DNA of 64,000 bases from Ornithinimicrobium faecis. Its GTDB lineage: Bacteria > Actinomycetota > Actinomycetes > Actinomycetales > Dermatophilaceae. Every line of letters starts with the position of its first letter. The first letter of the stretch is position 1. Position numbers and translations under genes: made by a program. Of this stretch, positions 17,270 to 24,683 are shown piece by piece. A model generated the notes under the pieces. It had not been told where the DNA came from and did not search any database. It was given only the letters and a program-made list of their open reading frames with translations. The DNA lies in contig NZ_CP099489.1 of NCBI RefSeq assembly GCF_023923225.1, positions 2,170,001 to 2,234,000 on the forward strand, written 5' to 3'.

Positions 17270-18172
17270 ATGAGTGCAGACCAGATCAGGGTGTGGGTCG
17301 ACGGACGGCGTGTCGATGAGGGGCCGGCGATTGCCGCGGTCGACCACGGGGTTACTGTCGGTGACGGTGTCTTCGAGACCGCCAAGATCGTCGACGGGCA
17401 GGTCTTTGCCCGCACCCGGCACCATGACCGCATGGACCGGTCCCTGGCCGGGCTGGGTCTGCCCGGGCTGGATCGCGCGCACGTGGACGAGGGGATCGCG
17501 TCCGTGCTGGCCGACGGCCCGATCCCATTCGGGCGGCTGCGTTACACCGTCACCGGCGGCATCGGCCCCCTCGGCTCAGACCGCTTGGACGGCCCGAAGA
17601 CGCACATCGTGGTCGCCGGTGAGCTCCAGCGCCCCGCGCCCGTGACGACCGTGGCGGTGGTCCCCTGGATCCGCAACGAGCGCGCCGCCACCGTGGGCCT
17701 GAAGACCACCTCGTATGCCGAGAACGTCGTCGCCCTGTCCGCCGCCAAGTCGCTGGGCGCCACCGAGGCGATCTTCGCCAACGGCGCGGGTGAGCTGTGC
17801 GAGGGGACCGGCTCCAACATCTTCGTCGTGCGCGACGGTGTGATCTTCACACCGCCCCTTGAGGCCGGGCCGCTGGCCGGGATCACCCGGGCGCTGACCA
17901 TCGAGTGGTGCCGTGAGGAGGGCCTGGAGGTCGTTGAGGAGTCCCTGCCGCTGGCCGTGCTGGCCGAGTGTGACGAGGCCTTCCTGACCTCCAGCACCCG
18001 AGACGTGCAGGCGATCGGCGCGATCCGGATCGTCCCGGCCCAGCAGACGGCGGCCGGTGAGCTCGCTGCGGTCGACCTCGCCGACCGTGGCCTCAGCGCA
18101 GACCCGGGCCCGGTGACGCAGCGGGCCGCCGAGATCTTCGCCCGTCTCGGCAAGGAGCGGATGGACCCCTGA
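17270..18172 (+). CDS. Class IV aminotransferase (aminodeoxychorismate lyase / branched-chain type)
   Basis: 300 residues from ATG at 17270 (MSADQIRVWVDGRRVDE). It is a PLP-dependent fold IV enzyme. DHGVTVGDGVFETAKI near residue 24 contains the family opening, KTTSYAENVVALSAAKSLGA carries the PLP lysine, and EGTGSNIFVV binds the cofactor phosphate. C-terminal ITRALTIEW and FLTSSTRDVQAI complete the set. Sequence alone cannot separate 4-amino-4-deoxychorismate lyase (pabC, folate) from branched-chain or D-amino-acid aminotransferase. It stands alone between divergent pta and tRNA-Val. Confidence 0.85.
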   Translation: MSADQIRVWVDGRRVDEGPAIAAVDHGVTVGDGVFETAKIVDGQVFARTRHHDRMDRSLAGLGLPGLDRAHVDEGIASVLADGPIPFGRLRYTVTGGIGPLGSDRLDGPKTHIVVAGELQRPAPVTTVAVVPWIRNERAATVGLKTTSYAENVVALSAAKSLGATEAIFANGAGELCEGTGSNIFVVRDGVIFTPPLEAGPLAGITRALTIEWCREEGLEVVEESLPLAVLAECDEAFLTSSTRDVQAIGAIRIVPAQQTAAGELAAVDLADRGLSADPGPVTQRAAEIFARLGKERMDP

Positions 18173-18246
18173 CCCGCAGCGGTTTGTGACCCGCCCGGTC
18201 GATTATGCTGGGCCGGTCGCGGCGGGTTAAGGTAACCGCCGCATCA

Positions 18247-18320
18247 GGACGTGTAGCTCAGCTGGTTAGAGCGCTCGCTTCACACGCGAGAGGTCAGGGG
18301 TTCGAGTCCCTTCACGTCCA
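18247..18320 (+). tRNA. tRNA-Val (anticodon CAC)
   Basis: A full cloverleaf: acceptor GGACGTG/CACGTCC (18247-18253 with 18313-18319), D arm GCTC..GAGC, anticodon stem CTCGC/GCGAG with loop TTCACAC giving anticodon CAC, T arm with GGTTCGAGTCC, discriminator A at 18320. The next bases are CCC (18321-18323), so no CCA is encoded. From the anticodon loop onward the gene is the left attachment site of an integrated element; the displaced original 3' end, with encoded CCA, is at 27421-27465. Confidence 0.97.
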
Positions 18321-18322
18321 CC
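18279..18322 (+). repeat. attL (44-bp attachment repeat)
   Basis: This copy runs from the anticodon loop (TTCACACGCGAG) through ACGTCCACC at the 3' end of tRNA-Val and is identical to 27421-27464. The identity ends at 18322, where this side reads C and the right copy reads A. The tRNA stays whole because the element supplies its own 3' half. Confidence 0.95.
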
Positions 18323-18379
18323 CACATCATCGCAGGTCAGAGGCTGTTTCAGGGCCTCCCGCGCCCTCCCCGCCAGGCG

Positions 18380-18401
18380 AATATGTACCGAATATGTACC
18401 G
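18380..18401 (+). repeat. Left arm-type sites, tandem 11-mer
   Basis: Two head-to-tail copies of AATATGTACCG lie just inside attL. Related TGTACC motifs occur inside attR (27259-27280). Paired repeats near both element ends, beside int and xis, fit arm-type integrase or Xis binding sites; the assignment is by position only. Confidence 0.5.
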
Positions 18402-18488
18402 AAACCAACCGTTTCGGGGTGCTTCCGGGACCTGAGCGGGGCACAGAAACGCCACCCTGTGCGGGTCGCTCGCTGCATAGGGACTCGC

Positions 18489-18776
18489 ATGAGCGAGCGA
18501 ACCTCCACACCATTCATCCCGCGCGAGCTGTGGACCGCGCCCCAGCTGGCCGACTACCTGGGCAAGCCCATCAAGTTCGTCTACCGGCTCACCCACGAAC
18601 GGCGCATCGACCACTACGTCATCGGCAAGGAACTTCGTTTCGACCCCGAGCACGTCGCCGCGTTCCTGGGCGAGGCCCACTACGAAGCCGAGGACGAGCC
18701 CACACCCGCAGAGCCGAACCGTCCGCGCCGTGGCCGTCCCCGGAACACTCACGACGTCGGGAGGGCCGCATCATGA
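18489..18776 (+). CDS. Excisionase-like helix-turn-helix protein
   Basis: 95 residues from ATG at 18489. The core LWTAPQLADYLGKPIKFVYRLTHERRI followed by DHYVIGKELRFDPEHVAAFL is the MerR-like winged helix of DNA-binding excisionases (helix_turn_helix_17 type); the C-terminus is basic (RPRRGRPR). Its TGA overlaps the integrase ATG (ATGA), so the two are translated together, the normal xis-int arrangement. It is expected to bend DNA at the arm sites and bias integrase toward excision. Confidence 0.8.
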   Translation: MSERTSTPFIPRELWTAPQLADYLGKPIKFVYRLTHERRIDHYVIGKELRFDPEHVAAFLGEAHYEAEDEPTPAEPNRPRRGRPRNTHDVGRAAS

Positions 18777-19945
18777 AGCCCAAGCGCAAGCCGAGATCCG
18801 TCGCGAAGGCCCGGCTGTCATCTGGCATCAGCACACGCACCAACCCCTCTGGGGTGGTCGTCTACCGATACCGCTGGGATGACAAGGCGACGGGCAAGCG
18901 CAAGGTGGCCACGTTCGACACGGTTCTCGAGGCTGAAGAGTTCCGGCTCCGCATCCTGAACGACCCCCGCCAGGAAGAGAACTCTGCAACGATGACGTTC
19001 GCGGCCTGGTGGGATCGCTGGATGGAACCGCGCGACCTACTGCCCTCCACCCGCAAGGGTTATGAGTCACTGGCCCGCAACCACATCCTGCCGGCGCTCG
19101 GCAGACTACGGCTGACCGACATCAAGGCCTCACACCTACAGGCGATGCACGCCGACATGCTCCAGAAGAAGGGGTTGTCCGACAGCCACTCCGGCAAAGC
19201 GCTCGAACAGGTCGGCGCCTGCCTACAAGACGCGGTCAGTGACGGTCTGCTGTCGGTCAACCCCCGCTCGAAGATGCCCCGCAGAGGCCGCAAGCACACC
19301 GGCACCAAGAAGGACCAGTACGCCCTGTCGGTGGCTGAACTGGTGGCGCTGGAAGGTGCGATGGATGAGCGGTGGGCCATCGTCGTGCCGTTCATCGCCG
19401 AGACCGGACTGCGCATCGGCGAGGTGTCCGCCCTGACCGTCCGTGACATCGACCTGGACAACGGACGGGTCACCGTCAACAAGTCCCGGAAGAAGACCGG
19501 CGAGCTGGGGCCACCGAAGTCGAAGGCCGGCTACCGGGCGGTCCCAACCCTGACGAAAGCCACCGCCCAACGGCTCCGGGTCATGATCACCGACCGGAAC
19601 CTGACCAAGCAGTCACCGTTGTTCACCGGCGCCAAGGGAGGCATCCTCAACCAGGACAACTTCCGCGGCCGTGAATGGAAGGACGCCGTCGAGGCTGCTG
19701 GACTTGACAGGCTTGCTGACGGGCGAGCCGCACCCACACCGCACACGTTGCGGCACACAGCCATCACCATGTGGATGCAGCGGGCGCACCTAACGCCGTA
19801 CCAAGCGGCAAAAATCGCCGGTCACGAGAACTCGTTGGTCACTGAGTCCATCTACTCGCACCTGAACCCTGGCGAGCTCGGGTTCGTCCGGGACGCGATG
19901 GAAGGGTGGGGTCGGGCTGACCTTCGGGCGGTGAGCGAGGACTAA
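18773..19945 (+). CDS. int: Tyrosine site-specific integrase
   Basis: 390 residues from ATG at 18773. Order: N-terminal AP2-like arm-binding domain (about 15-65, YRYRWDDKATGKRKVATFDT), SAM-like core-binding domain (about 70-165, WWDRWMEPRDLLPSTRKGYESL) and catalytic domain. Catalytic residues are visible: Arg in ETGLRIGEVSAL near 213, HTLRHT near 324-329, AGHENSLV near 350, and the nucleophile Tyr in ESIYSHL near 361. All are intact, so the enzyme is probably active. It catalyses recombination at the tRNA-Val site next door. Confidence 0.95.
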   Translation: MKPKRKPRSVAKARLSSGISTRTNPSGVVVYRYRWDDKATGKRKVATFDTVLEAEEFRLRILNDPRQEENSATMTFAAWWDRWMEPRDLLPSTRKGYESLARNHILPALGRLRLTDIKASHLQAMHADMLQKKGLSDSHSGKALEQVGACLQDAVSDGLLSVNPRSKMPRRGRKHTGTKKDQYALSVAELVALEGAMDERWAIVVPFIAETGLRIGEVSALTVRDIDLDNGRVTVNKSRKKTGELGPPKSKAGYRAVPTLTKATAQRLRVMITDRNLTKQSPLFTGAKGGILNQDNFRGREWKDAVEAAGLDRLADGRAAPTPHTLRHTAITMWMQRAHLTPYQAAKIAGHENSLVTESIYSHLNPGELGFVRDAMEGWGRADLRAVSED

Positions 19946-19954
19946 CTCTCAGTC

Positions 19955-20245
19955 CTACTCGGTGCGGCGGCGGACCCGTCCCAGGGCGGCACGGGCCGCC
20001 GCCAGCATCGGGCGGCGCTGAGCGCTGGCGTCCTGGTCACGCGGGGCGAAGTTCGACGGGCACCGGTGGTCGGTCGCACCGAAACGGCCACAGTTGCCGC
20101 ACTGGGTGACCTCAACCCGCTCAGTGGCACCGCGCACGTTCCGGTTGAAGAACGTGCCGGGCCTCGGGTCGTTGACGAACCGGGTGAACGTCGTGGCGTC
20201 CATCCTGTAGCCGTAGGCCGCGTCAGGTTTCGTTTTCGTGGTCAT
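19955..20245 (-). CDS. Small zinc-ribbon-like protein, unknown function
   Basis: 96 residues from ATG at 20245 (MTTKTKPDAAYGYRMD). The middle contains CGNCGRFGATDHRCP (C-x2-C-x8-C), a probable zinc-binding knuckle, and the C-terminus is rich in Arg and Ala (ALGRVRRRTE). I do not recognise a family. It converges on the integrase gene with a 9-bp gap. Its ATG overlaps the stop of a possible 28-codon frame (TGATG), which supports this start. Element-specific accessory protein; DNA or RNA binding is a guess. Confidence 0.6.
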   Translation of the reverse strand: MTTKTKPDAAYGYRMDATTFTRFVNDPRPGTFFNRNVRGATERVEVTQCGNCGRFGATDHRCPSNFAPRDQDASAQRRPMLAAARAALGRVRRRTE

Positions 20246-20331
20246 CACCGCCAGGCCGGTTGGGCGTAGTCCTTGGCCTTGTCGGCGGCCTCGGTGAGCG
20301 AAGCCGGAGCCTGCCAAGCCGGCGGGCTCAC
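20245..20331 (-). CDS. Possible 28-residue ORF coupled to the zinc-ribbon gene
   Basis: GTG at 20331 opens a short frame (VSPPAWQAPASLTEAADKAK and on) that ends TGA at 20245-20247, overlapping the next ATG as TGATG. Its composition looks coding and differs from the frames around it, but there is no clear ribosome-binding site. The frame is open further upstream without another good start, so it could also be the tail of a longer, start-damaged gene. Confidence 0.3.
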   Translation of the reverse strand: MSPPAWQAPASLTEAADKAKDYAQPAWR

Positions 20332-20465
20332 GGGTGGTGCTGGGGTTCGATCGCATACCCCACTGCTGTGCGGGGCGTTGGCGAACCCCGGACTGAGGTC
20401 CTGCGAGGGGCTGACCCGAGGAGGAGTTTTGGCGGTCTGGGACGACCTACGGGCGGTTCTCGTGC

Positions 20466-20838
20466 GGTGACCACCCCTGGGTCAACGGCTCCAGGCCTCT
20501 GACCTGCACAAACGTCGTCCGGTGACCACAGGTGACCACTCCGTGGGTCAACGCCTACAGGCCTCTGACCTGCACAAACACCCCAAAACTGGGGGTGTTG
20601 ACCACTTTTTGGCTCCCCCGGAGGATACGTATGAGGGTGAAGGTATATATATATTCACCACTGTTGAATATATATACCCAGCCTCATACGTATCCTCTCT
20701 CTCTCAAAAGTGGTCAACAAGTAGTAGTAGTAGTAGGGGCACCCCCTCTGACCTGCGGTTTTGGTCCCGAAACCCGTTGACCACTCCAGTGGTCAACGGT
20801 GGTCACTTGTGCTCAGCAGAGTGGTCAACGGTGACCAC
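20466..20838. repeat. Origin-like field of TGACCAC/TGGTCAAC repeats
   Basis: A gene-free stretch dense in one motif. GTTGACCAC or its complement GTGGTCAAC occurs at 20597, 20710, 20776, 20789 and 20821; the variant GTGACCAC at 20467, 20522, 20532 and 20831. CGTTGACCACT and AGTGGTCAACG form a 24-bp palindrome at 20775-20798. Two diverged ~48-bp direct repeats, each GGTGACCAC to CTGACCTGCACAAAC, lie at 20466-20513 and 20531-20579. The field surrounds the AT-rich palindrome described separately. Iterons beside an AT-rich core are the look of a plasmid-type origin or partition site; no Rep protein is recognisable in the element. Confidence 0.6.
20597..20718. repeat. 122-bp nested inverted repeat with AT-rich core
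   Basis: Three nested arms share one centre near 20658: GTTGACCACTTTT (20597-20609) with 20706-20718; GAGGATACGTATGAGG (20621-20636) with 20682-20697; and GGTATATATATATTCA (20642-20657) with TGAATATATATACC (20665-20678), the last differing by one TA step. Such an AT-rich core is extreme for this genome. It can extrude as a cruciform or melt easily. A (GTA)5 run (about 20721-20736) follows the right arm. Confidence 0.85.
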
Positions 20839-21047
20839 AAACTGGCCAGAAAACACCCGATCTGCCCCGATCCGGCTGTCATCGGCGGCGCGCCCGGCCC
20901 GGATCGCCATCGGTCGGTCCTGCCGGGGTAGGGGGTCGGCTGCTTGCGACGAACGACCCGAACCGATGCGAACACGGGTACATCTGTCCGAAAATGGGGT
21001 TTCTAGGTATAAGCACGCCTGCGGGAGTGTGGTTCACAGAGGCCACC

Positions 21048-21097
21048 TGAGGCCCGGTCTGCTTGAAGGCGGGATACTTCATCCAGACCGGGCCTCA
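21048..21097. terminator. Hairpin downstream of the J-domain gene
   Basis: A perfect 14-bp stem, TGAGGCCCGGTCTG (21048-21061) with its complement at 21084-21097, encloses a 22-nt loop that can itself form GAAG/CTTC. It lies 20 bp beyond the minus-strand J-domain stop and probably ends that transcript. The stretch 20839-21047 between it and the repeat field holds nothing I can support. Confidence 0.6.
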
Positions 21098-21117
21098 CGT
21101 ATGTCCGGGGTCTGGAC

Positions 21118-22326
21118 CTACGCCACCATCCGCTCGAACGCGGCAACGGTCTTCTCGACGTCCACCACATGGTCCGCCTCGCCCAGGAAGTCCGACAGAC
21201 CGGACGCCAGCACAGCCCCGTCAACAGCCAGGACCCCGGCAGGGCTACGGCCAGTCACACTGACCGGGCCACCGTCACTGGTGAACAGCGCCACCAGAAA
21301 CAGAACCTGGACCCCCGGAACCCTGGCCAGGGTCAGTTGGGCGAACGAGTCGAACTCCCGGAAAGTCACCGCAGTGGCCGAACCGTGATGGTCCTGAACC
21401 AGTGTCGAACCGTCCCAGCGGACCGTCCCGGAACTGCACATCACGCCCCGGATGAAGACAGCCCGGTCACCGCGGGTGACGACGTGGCTGAACGCCTTGT
21501 CGGTGTTCACCATCACCCGGACAGCGGCGTCACCGAACAGCCGGGAGACCGCCGCGTGGACGGCACTGTCCGCTGCCGAGGACGGCTCCTGACCGAACAG
21601 GTTCATGCCTCGCAGGTTCCGTGTCCAGCCATCCCGGGAAACACCCCGGTTGGCCGACACGGCTGAGCCCAGCAGCACGGCCAGGACCCAACCTCCGCAC
21701 ACCAGGTGGGCGGCGCGCACCAGCACGTTCGGGCCACCGGCCAGGATCCACATCCCGACCTCCGTGGCCACAAGCGCCACCACGGCCGCCGCCCATGCGA
21801 AAGTCTTGGGGACGGGCCGGGCATAGCCGCAGTTTTTCACCGCGGCCAGGGAAGCCCCAGCCACCACAGGCACGACGACCCATGGGGTGCTCACGCCCCA
21901 GGCTGGGAGGAGTTGGTTGAGCGCGACCAGGACCGTGAGCAACCCGAGGGCAACCATGATGCTCTGGGCGTACCGCCGACCCGGCATCCGGAACTCCGGC
22001 TTGTCGCTGTTGTTGATGACCGGACCGGCCGGGCGTGCCTTGGCGCGATCGTTCTGCTTGCGAGGGTGTGCATCGGGCTGGGTCTGTTCAGGCGACTGGC
22101 CGGCCGACTGGCCAGTGCGACGCAGGTCCAGGTTGTACTCGGCGCGCCGCGCCTCATCGGAAAGCACCTCGTAGGCCGCAGTGACCTTGGTGGCCATCTC
22201 CGGGTCGCCCTGCCCGTCGGCCATGTCCGGGTGGTGACGGCGCATGGCGCGACGGAACGCCGACCGGATCTGGGCCTGGTCAGCGTCCGGGGGAACCCCC
22301 AGTAGGTCGTAGTGAGTCTGGCTCAT
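21118..22326 (-). CDS. Membrane-anchored J-domain protein
   Basis: 402 residues from ATG at 22326. Residues 1-65 are a J domain (THYDLLGVPPDADQAQIRSA, RRHHPDMADG with the HPD motif, AYEVLSDEARRAEYN), which would stimulate an Hsp70 such as DnaK. A charged linker follows, then about four hydrophobic segments (QSIMVALGLLTVLVALNQLL, WVVVPVVAGASLAAV, FAWAAAVVALVATEVGMWIL, AAHLVCGGWVLAVLLGSAV). The C-terminal ~160 residues include VMVNTDKAFSHVVTRGDRAV, faintly like a NERD-type fold; this is weak. No DnaK or GrpE gene is near. Element cargo of unknown role. Confidence 0.75.
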   Translation of the reverse strand: MSQTHYDLLGVPPDADQAQIRSAFRRAMRRHHPDMADGQGDPEMATKVTAAYEVLSDEARRAEYNLDLRRTGQSAGQSPEQTQPDAHPRKQNDRAKARPAGPVINNSDKPEFRMPGRRYAQSIMVALGLLTVLVALNQLLPAWGVSTPWVVVPVVAGASLAAVKNCGYARPVPKTFAWAAAVVALVATEVGMWILAGGPNVLVRAAHLVCGGWVLAVLLGSAVSANRGVSRDGWTRNLRGMNLFGQEPSSAADSAVHAAVSRLFGDAAVRVMVNTDKAFSHVVTRGDRAVFIRGVMCSSGTVRWDGSTLVQDHHGSATAVTFREFDSFAQLTLARVPGVQVLFLVALFTSDGGPVSVTGRSPAGVLAVDGAVLASGLSDFLGEADHVVDVEKTVAAFERMVA

Positions 22327-22644
22327 GCTCGTACAAAGTGGCGGGGGCACGCTGGTGCCAGGGTGGCCGGCGCCAGGCCGGTACCGTACCCTTAGCCGGG
22401 AGATGTAGCCCGGTTAAGGGGACGGTCGTGTCCTCGAGCGAAGGGCTAAGAGCGGTACCTGCTCCGCCACCTGGCCAAGCGTGTCTGGCGGGTGATCAAC
22501 GACCTGGAGGACACCTGGCACTGGCAGGAGCTGCGAGAGTGACTTCTCCCCGCCCCGAAGGACGGGGCACCCTCGCACCAAAACCAGGTGGAGGAGGGTC
22601 GCAGAGGACGCGCTAGGCATCGCCGAGGACGAGAGAGGGCGCGC
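22327..22644. other. Intergenic stretch with hairpins and a gene remnant
   Basis: Contains an imperfect inverted repeat CCCTTAGCCGGG/CCCGGTTAAGGG (22389-22420) and an orphan coding tail reading ERYLLRHLAKRVW and on to a stop at 22540-22542 but opened by a stop at about 22447. After it comes the hairpin GCCCCG/CGGGGC (22552-22568). The tail looks like the broken end of a lost gene; its family is not recognisable. Confidence 0.4.
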
Positions 22645-22672
22645 TTGACCGAGTGTTCTATAGTTATATAGA
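22645..22672 (+). promoter_or_regulatory. Promoter and operator of the toxin-antitoxin pair
   Basis: TTGACC (22645-22650), a 16-bp spacer and TATAGA (22667-22672) form the promoter. The dyad TCTATA-GTTA-TATAGA (22657-22672) overlaps the -10 box, where a ribbon-helix-helix antitoxin would be expected to bind and repress. GAGGAGG stands a few bases before the antitoxin ATG. Confidence 0.65.
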
Positions 22673-22695
22673 GATTCCCTGAGGAGGTACCCCGG

Positions 22696-22929
22696 ATGGC
22701 AACGAAGCAACTGAACACCAGCGTCGACAAGGCGCTCTACGACCGACTCGACCGCCTGGCGACTCGGACCGGGCGGTCTCGCTCGCACTACGCCTCGGAG
22801 TTCATCGAGCGAGGCCTGAACGACCTCGAGGACCACTACCTACTCAAGGACGCACTGGAGGAGTTCCACGCCTCCGACGAGGACTCCATCGCGCACGAGG
22901 ACGTGGACTGGGACTCCCTCGGGCGATGA
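22696..22929 (+). CDS. Ribbon-helix-helix antitoxin (RelB-like)
   Basis: 77 residues. The N-terminal ribbon-helix-helix (KQLNTSVDKALYDRLDRLAT, then SRSHYASEFIERGLNDL) binds operator DNA as a dimer. The acidic C-terminal half (ALEEFHASDEDSIAHEDVDW) is the toxin-neutralising tail typical of RelB/DinJ/CopG-class antitoxins. The stop overlaps the toxin ATG (ATGA). It probably stabilises the integrative element against loss. Confidence 0.9.
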   Translation: MATKQLNTSVDKALYDRLDRLATRTGRSRSHYASEFIERGLNDLEDHYLLKDALEEFHASDEDSIAHEDVDWDSLGR

Positions 22930-23186
22930 GTCGCTACCAGGTCTCATACACGCCGAAGGTGCTCAAGGAGATCGGGAAACTCGACAAGGCGCAGGTGAAG
23001 CGGATTCGACGGTTCTTCGAGGAGAGCCTCGACCTGGACAACCCGCGCTCTCGGGGCAAGCCCTTGGTAGGCCGGGACGAGTGGCGATACCGGGTCGGCG
23101 ACTACCGGATCCTGTGCCAGATCCAGGACGACGTCCTGCTCGTCCTGGTGGCCAAGGTCGCGCACCGGCGAGAGGTCTACCGCTGA
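22926..23186 (+). CDS. RelE/ParE-superfamily toxin
   Basis: 86 residues, the usual length of RelE toxins. Recognisable segments are YQVSYTPKVLKEIGKLDK at the start, NPRSRGKPLVG, and the core EWRYRVGDYRILCQIQDD with C-terminal VLLVLVAKVAHRREVYR. Conserved basic residues (Arg in WRYR and DYRIL, His-Arg-Arg-Glu-Val-Tyr at the end) match ribosome-dependent mRNA interferases of the RelE type rather than gyrase-targeting ParE, but this split is not certain from sequence. Confidence 0.9.
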   Translation: MSRYQVSYTPKVLKEIGKLDKAQVKRIRRFFEESLDLDNPRSRGKPLVGRDEWRYRVGDYRILCQIQDDVLLVLVAKVAHRREVYR

Positions 23187-23263
23187 CCGGCTAGGTCCGT
23201 TGCGCCAGTCCCGGTAGTCCGGGTGGTTCAGCCCGCTGGCGGGTGATTAGGAAAGAGGGTTTC

Positions 23264-24640
23264 ATGGATGAGAAGACTGGTTCGGACGTTGAGTCCGTCA
23301 TTCCTGGCGATGAGACGGCTGTGGGAGTAGAGCCCCCGCGGGTGCAGTTGTGGCGACTCAGGGCATGGTTACTCGGCTACCCCTCTGCGGTCCTGTCCAA
23401 ACTCGGCGACGTCATTTTCGAACTTACGCTGATTGTTTGGATTGCTAGTGAACTCGGGCGTGGTACGCAGTGGGCGCCGATGGCCGTCAGTGGCGTTTTG
23501 ATCGCGACCGCTGTGCCGACCTTGGTTGCTGGTCCTATAGCTGGCACCCTGGTCGACAGATGGGACCGGCGAACCGTTCTGCTGTGGAGTTCAGTGGTTC
23601 AGGCTGTCAGCGTCGGGAGCCTGGTTCCTATGATCTGGTTCCTGTCCGATAGCATCCCGCTCTGGGTCACCCTGGTATGGATGTACGGCGCTGTCGTGGT
23701 CTCTAACGTGGGTGCTCAGTTCTACCAGCAGGCACGCACCCTTATGGTGGTGTCGACCATTCCCGAGTCGGTCCAGACTCAGGCGTTCGCCTATCAGCAG
23801 GGGGCGTACAGCGTCATCAGCATCGTTGGGCCGCCCCTTTCGGCCCCGCTGCTGTTCACCCTCGGTGCCCACTGGGCGGTTGCCGTCAACGCCCTGACGT
23901 TCGTCATCGCCGGATTCCTACTGTGGAGGGTCCGCTGGAAGTCCGCACCCGTCGAGGAGTCGCGAGGACAAGGCTTCTGGGCTGCCACGTGGGTTGGTCT
24001 CAAGGCGGTGTTCGGGAATCCTGTGCTGAGAACGATCATGCTCGCGATGTCAGTAGTGGCAGTGGCCAGTGCCATCCTGAACGCCATGCTGGTGTTCTTC
24101 GTCCAGTGGTCTTTGGGGCAGCCCGCGAGCTTCCTGGGAGTGCTTGGCATGTGCTACGCCGGTGGGGCCCTGGCAGGAGCAGCCCTCGCGCCGAGCGTCC
24201 AGAAGCGCATGTCAGCCACCAACGTGTTCGTCTCAGCACTCGTATTGAGCGGGCTGCTCGTGGTGGCGTTCGCGTTGAGTTCAAACACGGTACTGGCCAT
24301 GGGACTACTGTTTGTGACCGGCCTGCCACTGGGCGTCGTGAACGTCCTCCTCACCCCGGTCGTCATTGCCGCGGTGGACCGTCCCACGTTGGGTCGCGCC
24401 GTGGCTGCGATGAACTTCCTGCCGACGGCTGCTTCCATGGCTGGGGCCGCCCTCGTCGGGGCGTTCGCCAGTTCATCCCTGCTGGACAGCTTCGAGTTCA
24501 GTGTTCTCGGTCTTCAGGTTGGGCCGTACTCGGCACTGATCGGGGCAGCTGGCCTCATCATGTTCGCCGCCGCGGTTGTTGCAGCCCCGACTCTGTTGCG
24601 GGCAGGAGCCGAGGCAACTTCTGCGAAAGCCAACTCCTGA
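23264..24640 (+). CDS. MFS efflux transporter (Mef/MFS_3-like)
   Basis: 458 residues from ATG at 23264 with GAAAGAGGG upstream; an in-frame GTG at 23243 is less likely. About twelve membrane helices are visible. The loop motif GTLVDRWDRRTVLLWSS after helix 2 matches motif A of macrolide-efflux-type MFS proteins. Codon use is visibly less GC-biased than that of the housekeeping genes here (many T- and A-ending codons), which fits recent acquisition with the element. Substrate unknown; drug efflux is plausible cargo but not proven by sequence. Confidence 0.85.
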   Translation: MDEKTGSDVESVIPGDETAVGVEPPRVQLWRLRAWLLGYPSAVLSKLGDVIFELTLIVWIASELGRGTQWAPMAVSGVLIATAVPTLVAGPIAGTLVDRWDRRTVLLWSSVVQAVSVGSLVPMIWFLSDSIPLWVTLVWMYGAVVVSNVGAQFYQQARTLMVVSTIPESVQTQAFAYQQGAYSVISIVGPPLSAPLLFTLGAHWAVAVNALTFVIAGFLLWRVRWKSAPVEESRGQGFWAATWVGLKAVFGNPVLRTIMLAMSVVAVASAILNAMLVFFVQWSLGQPASFLGVLGMCYAGGALAGAALAPSVQKRMSATNVFVSALVLSGLLVVAFALSSNTVLAMGLLFVTGLPLGVVNVLLTPVVIAAVDRPTLGRAVAAMNFLPTAASMAGAALVGAFASSSLLDSFEFSVLGLQVGPYSALIGAAGLIMFAAAVVAAPTLLRAGAEATSAKANS

Positions 24641-24683
24641 TGATGTTTGGAACGTTGAGCCACACGCAGTGATCCTCTCTTCT

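Noticed and set aside
20522..21388. 288-codon plus-strand frame across the iteron field
   Set aside because: It translates the palindromes and repeats into Ser/Tyr-rich low-complexity and crosses the terminator hairpin into the J-domain gene antisense.
22540..22568. Right end of an IS200/IS605-type element
   Set aside because: The GCCCCG/CGGGGC hairpin after a stop resembles such ends, but the preceding coding tail is not TnpB-like and no other part of the element is present.
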